From: an uncultured Collinsella sp.
GTDB lineage: Bacteria > Actinomycetota > Coriobacteriia > Coriobacteriales > Coriobacteriaceae
Assembly (NCBI GenBank): GCA_900756765.1
Contig: CAAELE010000029.1
Coordinates: forward strand, 1 to 64,000
Reading direction: 5' to 3'
Length of the DNA: 64,000 bases
The notes below the pieces were generated by a model. It did not search any database, had not been told where the DNA came from, and saw only the letters and a program-made list of their open reading frames with translations. Shown in pieces: positions 59,550 to 64,000 of this stretch (position 1 is its first letter; every line of letters starts with the position of its first letter). Both the position numbers and the translations under genes were made by a program.

Positions 59550-59578
59550 ACCGTTCACCGGGAAAAATCGACCGTTTA
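59550..59578 (-). promoter_or_regulatory. 29-base operator-like box, copy 2
   Basis: On the minus strand it begins TAAACGGTCGATTT and ends GTGAACGGT; 26 of 29 positions equal 42904-42932. It faces the galactitol-family PTS operon as copy 1 faces the amino-sugar operon. Confidence 0.6.
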
Positions 59579-59595
59579 GGGTGAGTGAGCATAAA

Positions 59596-59620
59596 TGTTC
59601 GATTACTATAAATGCGAACA
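59596..59620. promoter_or_regulatory. TGTTCG/CGAACA dyad near the DeoR start
   Basis: TGTTCG (59596-59601) and CGAACA (59615-59620) are 13 bases apart, 22 bases before the DeoR start. Dyads with a TTCG core are typical of DeoR/GlpR-family sites, so autoregulation is plausible. Confidence 0.45.
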
Positions 59621-59641
59621 AAACCACTCAAAGGAGTAAAA

Positions 59642-60406
59642 ATGATCAAGGCGGAGCGTCAGGATAAGGTTCGTCAGCTGCTCGAGGAACAGGGGACGGT
59701 CTCGGTAAAAGAGATTTCTGATGCGTTAGGTGTCTCGGACATGACGATCCGCCGCGACCTTGAGGAACTTGCGAGCCTAGGCGAGATCGAGCGCGTGCAC
59801 GGCGGAGCCCGCAGTGCACAGGGCCGTCCCCACGCTATGCTGCGCCATGAGTATTCGCACAGCGAAAAGCGCACTAAGCATGCCGAGGAAAAGCTGCAGA
59901 TCGCGCGCCGCGCTGTGGAGCTTATCGAGGAAGGCTCGACCATCTTCTTGGGTACGGGCACCACGGTTGAGCAGATGGCCTCGATGCTGCCGGCGTTTCG
60001 CCTGCGCATTGTGACCAATTCGCTTTCGGTGTTTAACTTGCTCGAGGCGCGCGAAGACTGCGACCTGTGCCTCGTGGGCGGCATGTATCGCCGCCGCACC
60101 GCCGCCTTTGTGGGGCCAATGGCCGAGGATACCCTGCGCGCGCTGGGAATCGACGCAGCCTATATCGGCGCCAACGGCATTTTGAACGGCGACGTGTCCA
60201 CGTCTAACATGGAAGAGGGCCGCATCCAGCAGCTCGCCTTTAGCAAGGCCGACTCGCGCTATCTGATCGCCGACTCCAGCAAGATCGGCAAGCGCGACTT
60301 CTACACCTTCTGCCGCCTGGACAATTTGGACGCCGTGGTGTGCGAGCCGGGTATTACCGCCGAGGATCGCGCCGCCATCGAGGAACACACGCAGGTCATC
60401 TGCTAG
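59642..60406 (+). CDS. DeoR/GlpR-family transcriptional regulator
   Basis: 254 residues from ATG 59642, with AAAGGAG upstream; the frame is open ten codons earlier. N-terminal winged helix TVSVKEISDALGV, SDMTIRRDLEEL, GEIERVHGGA; C-terminal DeoR sensor with FLGTGTTVEQMA, VTNSLSVFNLL, CLVGGMYRRRTAAFVGPMAE and YLIADSSKIGK. Effector is a sugar phosphate in relatives. Divergent from the galactitol-family PTS, which it probably represses. Confidence 0.92.
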   Translation: MIKAERQDKVRQLLEEQGTVSVKEISDALGVSDMTIRRDLEELASLGEIERVHGGARSAQGRPHAMLRHEYSHSEKRTKHAEEKLQIARRAVELIEEGSTIFLGTGTTVEQMASMLPAFRLRIVTNSLSVFNLLEAREDCDLCLVGGMYRRRTAAFVGPMAEDTLRALGIDAAYIGANGILNGDVSTSNMEEGRIQQLAFSKADSRYLIADSSKIGKRDFYTFCRLDNLDAVVCEPGITAEDRAAIEEHTQVIC

Positions 60407-60526
60407 CTAACGCTGCAGGCGATACGTCTGCCCTCTGCCGGCGCGGGGATTATCGTTTTACAATGACGCGGAAAATGACTCGCAAATAGTTTTGGGCAAC
60501 AAGGGTGAGGCCATTCTGAGGTATGG

Positions 60527-61759
60527 CTAGACTTCGTATTTCGCTTTGATATTCCTTGAGAATGAACCGTAGTCTTCGTAGAGTTCGTCTTTGCTTTCAT
60601 CTTCCGCGCGGTTTATGCGTTCAAGGAGTTTGTCCTTTGGGGACTTTTTTGTAATTTCTGACCTGCCGTCGGGTATTGCGGATTGCAAGAATAATTCCAG
60701 GGCGTGGACGTCTTTGAGTATGTAGCCCGTCGAACGACCCGCTCCTGTTTTCTCGATTGCGCTGCAACCAACAAGCTGACTGAGGGTTCGTTTAACGGTT
60801 ATCTCGCTGATATCGGGGCAGTTGGACTGGATGTCGGATTTCTTGATGACGCCGGGTCTCTGCTGAAATAGAGCAGCTATACGTGCTTGCTTCGACATGG
60901 GGTGAGTGCCAGATTCAATCTGGGTGTGCTGCTCGAGCTGTCGGTAGGCCGCCAGGATGGTTCCGAGCATAAAACGGATAAAGGGCACTTCGGTGTTTTG
61001 ATTTTCATTCCATCCAGTGGAGCTTGCGGCGAGGGCGTTGTAGTAAAGCGCTTTATTGTCTTCAATGAGACGTTCGATGCTGATGTAACGCGCAACGTCG
61101 TATCCAGTCTTTTCGAGTAGCAGCGTTGTAAGGAGCCGGCTCATCCTGCCATTGCCATCGTTGAAGGGATGAATGCTGACAAAATCGAAGATGAAGCGCA
61201 ATGATATAAGGAGGGGGTCGCAAACTTGACGAGATAAGGCATCATTGAGGGACCGACAGGCTTCTTCGATAAGTCCGGGGGTTGCCAGGGCCGAAGGCGG
61301 CCTAAAGCGCACAAATCGATTGCCTTGATCGTCGATGGAGATGATTTCGTTATCGCTATCTTTCCAATGGCCCCCATACGAGATTGCTGTGTGTGCCATG
61401 AGGTCACGATGCAACTGCAAAATGACCGATGGCGTTACGGGAATGAAATCGTGCTGCTCGTGAATAAGCGACAGCGCATCTCGGTATCCAGCGATTTCTT
61501 CCTCTGCACGGGAGCTTGGCTTGGCGGAATACGCCATGATTGCTTTGAGTCTTTTTTGGGTGGTAACAATTCCTTCAAGTCCGTTGGAGGATTGGGTGCT
61601 TTGGATCTTAGCTTCCTCCATAAGGGACGATAGAAGCTCGGGTCTGACTTGACCCAGAACAAGCTGACGGCCTTTATGCTCGCGTATCGAGAGGAGAAGG
61701 TTGGTGATTGGAGTTGCCTCGAGTTCCGCTGGGACTGTGGCGTAATCAAACTGGCGCAT
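60527..61759 (-). CDS. Fic-domain protein (AMPylase-type) with N-terminal inhibitory motif and winged helix
   Basis: 410 residues. The Fic motif HPFNDGNGRMSR is complete (197-208), so nucleotide transfer to a target protein is expected. An S-x-x-x-E-G inhibitory motif (S58-N-G-L-E62-G63) sits in the N-terminal helix, as in autoinhibited class II Fic proteins. The C-terminus (VIKKSDIQSNCPDISEITVKR) is a winged-helix-like DNA-binding domain. It could regulate itself through the large palindrome at 61769-61841. ATG preceded by CGGAGC. Single gene. Confidence 0.92.
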   Translation of the reverse strand: MRQFDYATVPAELEATPITNLLLSIREHKGRQLVLGQVRPELLSSLMEEAKIQSTQSSNGLEGIVTTQKRLKAIMAYSAKPSSRAEEEIAGYRDALSLIHEQHDFIPVTPSVILQLHRDLMAHTAISYGGHWKDSDNEIISIDDQGNRFVRFRPPSALATPGLIEEACRSLNDALSRQVCDPLLISLRFIFDFVSIHPFNDGNGRMSRLLTTLLLEKTGYDVARYISIERLIEDNKALYYNALAASSTGWNENQNTEVPFIRFMLGTILAAYRQLEQHTQIESGTHPMSKQARIAALFQQRPGVIKKSDIQSNCPDISEITVKRTLSQLVGCSAIEKTGAGRSTGYILKDVHALELFLQSAIPDGRSEITKKSPKDKLLERINRAEDESKDELYEDYGSFSRNIKAKYEV

Positions 61760-61768
61760 GCTGCTCCG

Positions 61769-61841
61769 TTCAGTATCACGAACATATTTTCGGTATCATA
61801 ATAACATTAAATGATACCGAAAATATGTTCGTGATACTGAA
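61769..61841. promoter_or_regulatory. 31-bp perfect inverted repeat over the fic promoter
   Basis: Arms 61769-61799 and 61811-61841 are perfect complements with an 11-base AT-rich spacer; each arm contains two GTATCA half-sites 20 bases apart. The dyad starts 10 bases upstream of the fic ATG, and TATTAT in the spacer on the minus strand may be a -10. Such size and symmetry suit a cooperative operator. Confidence 0.75.
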
Positions 61842-61901
61842 AGCAAGGAAAGAGCCGTGCTTCATAGCTGCTTGGAAAGTGCGGATTTGACTATCTAATT
61901 G

Positions 61902-62283
61902 TCTCAATCAGTAACGGTTGGGACCGAAAAACTCGGCCAAACGTTACAGATTGAGATTGTTTGGATTGGTTCGAACGTTTGTCTCGATCTGTAACAGGTA
62001 GGGCCGGAATACTCGGTTACGTGTTACAGATCGAGATCTGCAAGTTCGGGCCGCTCGTTTGTCTTGATCTGTAACAGGTAGGGCCGAAAATCCCTGCTAG
62101 ATGTTACAGATTGAGATCTTTCGGCTCGGCTTATTCCGTTTGTCTCGATCTGTAACAGGTGGAGGCGAAATAGCCCGCTAGATGTTACAGATTTAGATTG
62201 AGGGAACTGGCCCGCGCGTTCATCTTGATCTGTAACAGCTAGGACTGAAAAGCTCAGCTAGATGTTACAGATCGAGACAAACG
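61902..62283. repeat. Five-unit palindromic array, 80-bp period
   Basis: Left arms begin at 61902, 61982, 62062, 62143 and 62223; right arms at 61942, 62022, 62102, 62183 and 62263. Each unit is TCTCGATCTGTAACA, an inner GGCCGA/TCGGCT stem around AAAAC, then TGTTACAGATCGAGA, with small variation. Units are separated by unlike sequences of about 25 bases, most ending CGTTTG. No open frame. Strong hairpins in DNA or RNA are expected. Not a CRISPR array, since arms vary and no cas gene exists. Confidence 0.85.
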
Positions 62284-62303
62284 GCTTCCGACCTGCACAA
62301 AAA

Positions 62304-62341
62304 GGCCGGGGGCGGCGCGCCTTGTGACGTGCCGCCCCGGC
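62304..62341 (-). terminator. Terminator of lacG
   Basis: GCCGGGGCGGC pairs with GCCGCCCCCGGC on the minus strand, then TTTTTGTGC. Confidence 0.85.
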
Positions 62342-62394
62342 TGAGAAATGGGGACAAGTTATGTGAGCGGGGCAATGCCGCTCGTCGCCAGCCA

Positions 62395-63834
62395 CTAGTC
62401 CAGACGACGGGTCTGCGCCACGTGCTTGTACCAGTAGGCGCTTGCCTTGGGCGTGCGCTTCTGGGTTTCAAAGTCTACGTAGAAGAAGCCGTAGCGCTTG
62501 TTGTAGCCGTTGGTCCAGGAGAACTGGTCCTGCAGACTCCACAGGAAGTAGCCGCCCACGTTGACGCCCACCTCCATGGCCTTAAGCAGCCAGCGCAGGT
62601 GCTGCTCGATGTAGTCGATGCGCGGCTGGTCGTCCACAAAACCGTCCTTGTAGGGATCCTTGTAGCCCATGCCGTTCTCGGTGATGAAGATCTGCTTGTA
62701 GTTGGGGTAGCGCTGCTTAATGTAGACGAGTAGATCGAACAGGCCCTCGGGATAGATAATCCAGTCCCAGTCGGTGGTGGGGATGCCGGGCTTGTTCACA
62801 TGCTCGCCAATGCCCTTGACGCGCCAGCGACCGGTGCCCTTCTCGCCCGTACCGTTGTGGTGCAGGTCGTTCTCGCCATCGTAAGCCTTGAGGAAGCGGC
62901 ACTGGTAGTTGTTGACGCCCAAGTAGTCGTTGTAGAGCGCGGCCTCGCGCATAATCTCGAGGTCTTCGTCCAGGATCTCGATGGTGCCGCCCGAGACGGC
63001 AGCCAGGCGGTTGGCGCACTCGAGAGTGTCGGGGGCATAGTCGCCGCGGAAGGTGGCGTCGAGCAGGAACTGGTTTTGCAGCACGTGCTCGTTGTTGGCG
63101 GCCTTGATGTCGGCGGGGTCGTTCTCGTTGAGCGGGTACTTAAACTCCAGCGACTGAATGACGCCGATCTTGCCCTTAAAACCACCGTTGTGGAAGGCCA
63201 GCACTGCCTTGGCGTGGGCGAGCATCATGTTGTGCTCGCACTGGAAAGCCTCGGCCAGATGCGCCTTGACGCCGCCGGGGAAGGTGCCCTCGATGTAGGT
63301 GTTGGAGGCGTCGGCCCAGATCTCGTTAAAGGTGAACCAATAGGTCACCTGGTCGGCGTACTCCTGAAAGCAGAAAGTGGCAAAGTCCACAAAGGCGTCG
63401 ATGGTCTCGCGGTTGAGGAAGTCCCCCTTCTCAAAGAGGGGAAGCGGCGTGTCAAAGTGATGCAGCGTGACAAACGGCTCAACGTGGTGCTTGTGGCACT
63501 CGGCAAAGAGATCGTGGTAGAACTGGACACCCTCGGGGTTTATCTCTCCGGTGCCGTTGGGGAAGATGCGGCTCCAGGCAATGGAGAGGCGAATGCCGTT
63601 GATGCCGAACTCCTCGCACAGCTCCAGATCGACGGGGTACTGGTTGTAGAAGTCGGAAGCGGGGTCGGGGGAGAAACGGCCCTGGGCCTCCAGGAAGTCG
63701 TCCCAGGCGACCTTGCCCTTTCCGTGGGTGCGGGTCTCGCCCTCTACCTGGTAGGCAGCAGTGGCGCCGCCAAAGACAAAGTCCTCGGGAAACTGCGCGG
63801 GCGGGTTGGTGACGCTAGCAGGGTTAACGGACAT
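62395..63834 (-). CDS. lacG: 6-phospho-beta-galactosidase, GH1 (LacG)
   Basis: 479 residues. Splits lactose-6-phosphate into glucose and galactose-6-phosphate. The sequence follows lactococcal LacG closely: FVFGGATAAYQVEGETRTHG, RLSIAWSRIFPNGTGEINP, AECHKHHVEPFVTLHHFDTP, TFNEI with the acid/base Glu, ITENGMGYKD with the nucleophile, and FSWTNGYNKRYGFFYVDFET, the block near the phosphate site. Differs clearly from the phospho-beta-glucosidase at 7617. ATG 63834 has a weak GGA site. Galactose-6-phosphate would go through tagatose-6-phosphate, matching lacC. Confidence 0.93.
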   Translation of the reverse strand: MSVNPASVTNPPAQFPEDFVFGGATAAYQVEGETRTHGKGKVAWDDFLEAQGRFSPDPASDFYNQYPVDLELCEEFGINGIRLSIAWSRIFPNGTGEINPEGVQFYHDLFAECHKHHVEPFVTLHHFDTPLPLFEKGDFLNRETIDAFVDFATFCFQEYADQVTYWFTFNEIWADASNTYIEGTFPGGVKAHLAEAFQCEHNMMLAHAKAVLAFHNGGFKGKIGVIQSLEFKYPLNENDPADIKAANNEHVLQNQFLLDATFRGDYAPDTLECANRLAAVSGGTIEILDEDLEIMREAALYNDYLGVNNYQCRFLKAYDGENDLHHNGTGEKGTGRWRVKGIGEHVNKPGIPTTDWDWIIYPEGLFDLLVYIKQRYPNYKQIFITENGMGYKDPYKDGFVDDQPRIDYIEQHLRWLLKAMEVGVNVGGYFLWSLQDQFSWTNGYNKRYGFFYVDFETQKRTPKASAYWYKHVAQTRRLD

Positions 63835-63861
63835 GATGAAATATCCAATCGTCTAAATCGA

Positions 63862-63895
63862 AGGGCCAGCCGGCCTTGGATGGTCGGCTGGCCCT
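63862..63895 (-). terminator. Hairpin between lacG and the upstream gene
   Basis: Perfect 11-base arms AGGGCCAGCCG (63862-63872) and CGGCTGGCCCT (63885-63895). Lies after the stop of the partial gene and before lacG; no clear T-run on the minus strand, so it may only stabilise or attenuate. Confidence 0.6.
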
Positions 63896-63904
63896 AAGCG
63901 TTAC

Positions 63905-64000
63905 TTACTTCGACAGCTGCTCGCTTACGAAGGCGAGAGACTTGTCGCCGTTCTGGGAGAGCTCGATGTACTGCTTACCACGGCAGGCGACGCACTTGTT
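63905..64000 (-). CDS. C-terminal end of an unidentified gene, possibly a lactose-family PTS component
   Basis: The last 31 codons and TAA (63905-63907) of a gene that continues past the window: CVACRGKQYIELSQNGDKS then LAFVSEQLSK. The form K-x-Y-(I/V)-E-L followed by LAFV resembles the end of the IIB domain of LacE-type IICB proteins, as expected upstream of lacG, but too little is visible to be sure. Same strand as lacG. Confidence 0.5.
   Translation of the reverse strand, partial: NKCVACRGKQYIELSQNGDKSLAFVSEQLSK

Larger units (their letters stand above)
59306..59641. other. Divergent regulatory region between PTS IIA and DeoR regulator
   Basis: AT-rich, no gene. Contains GAACGTGTTC (59336-59345) within a larger imperfect dyad, the 29-base box copy 2 (59550-59578) and TGTTCG/CGAACA (59596-59620), all candidates for DeoR or other regulator binding. 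Confidence 0.65.

Noticed and set aside
61902..62283. CRISPR array
   Set aside because: Units are long palindromes of about 55 bases with sequence variation, only five, and no cas gene is in the window.

Overview
The window looks like chromosome of an anaerobic gut actinobacterium of the class Coriobacteriia, most likely Collinsella. The evidence is high GC, Shine-Dalgarno starts with frequent GTG/TTG, an archaeal-type topoisomerase I, a minimal TatA/TatC pair, and many PTS operons for host and diet sugars. The species call is inference; no rRNA is present.

Layout. 0.1-5 kb: universal stress protein, UppP, PcrA/UvrD helicase. 5.6-12.5 kb: a beta-glucoside/cellobiose unit (ManA, GntR regulator, GH1 phospho-beta-glucosidase, PTS IIC-IIB-IIA, ROK kinase); its IIC gene carries an in-frame TAG. 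12.7-25 kb: GGDEF protein, Mn-pyrophosphatase, NhaA, aspartate aminotransferase, STAS protein, TatA-TatC-HypA-HypB and topoisomerase. 25-35 kb: zinc-ribbon membrane protein, Tat-lipoprotein beta-lactamase-like protein, tmk-holB-ricT, comF, a putative nuclease-fold protein and a solute-binding-like lipoprotein preceded by a strong promoter and a structured leader. 35-41.5 kb: HPF, DegV, a dehydrogenase with a His/Cys-rich tail, a HEAT-like protein, NAD-type isocitrate dehydrogenase and a membrane-anchored protein with a SurA-like look. 41.5-53 kb: XRE/DUF2975 pair, then an amino-sugar locus (mannose-family PTS IIA-YajC-IIB-IIC-IID, GntR regulator, AgaS, NagA) followed by LacX, LacC and a YhcH-type protein. 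53-64 kb: two low-GC orphan genes, tRNA-Thr, an orphan PTS IIB without its phospho-histidine, GalM, a galactitol-family PTS with a DeoR regulator, a Fic protein, a five-unit palindromic array, and LacG with the tail of an upstream gene.

How it fits together. AgaS, NagA, LacC, LacX, LacG and GalM point to uptake of galactosamine/N-acetylgalactosamine and lactose/galactose as 6-phosphates and their flow through tagatose-6-phosphate. No tagatose-bisphosphate aldolase is seen here. An identical 12-base palindrome (TGGTTACTACCA) lies upstream of both the PTS operon and agaS, and a 29-base box is shared by the amino-sugar PTS and the galactitol-type PTS, so at least two regulons can be read from the DNA.

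The intergenic DNA is rich in dispersed palindromes of several families (GGGGAC-headed REP-like hairpins, a 67-71 bp element in two copies, a 217 bp AT-rich MITE-like element, a 154 bp inverted repeat, and the 80-bp-period array). The most unusual items are the palindromic array next to the Fic gene with its 31-bp perfect inverted repeat promoter, the His-to-Tyr PTS IIB, the nonsense-interrupted IIC, the nagA 3' remnant and the unassigned structured leader at 33.5 kb.
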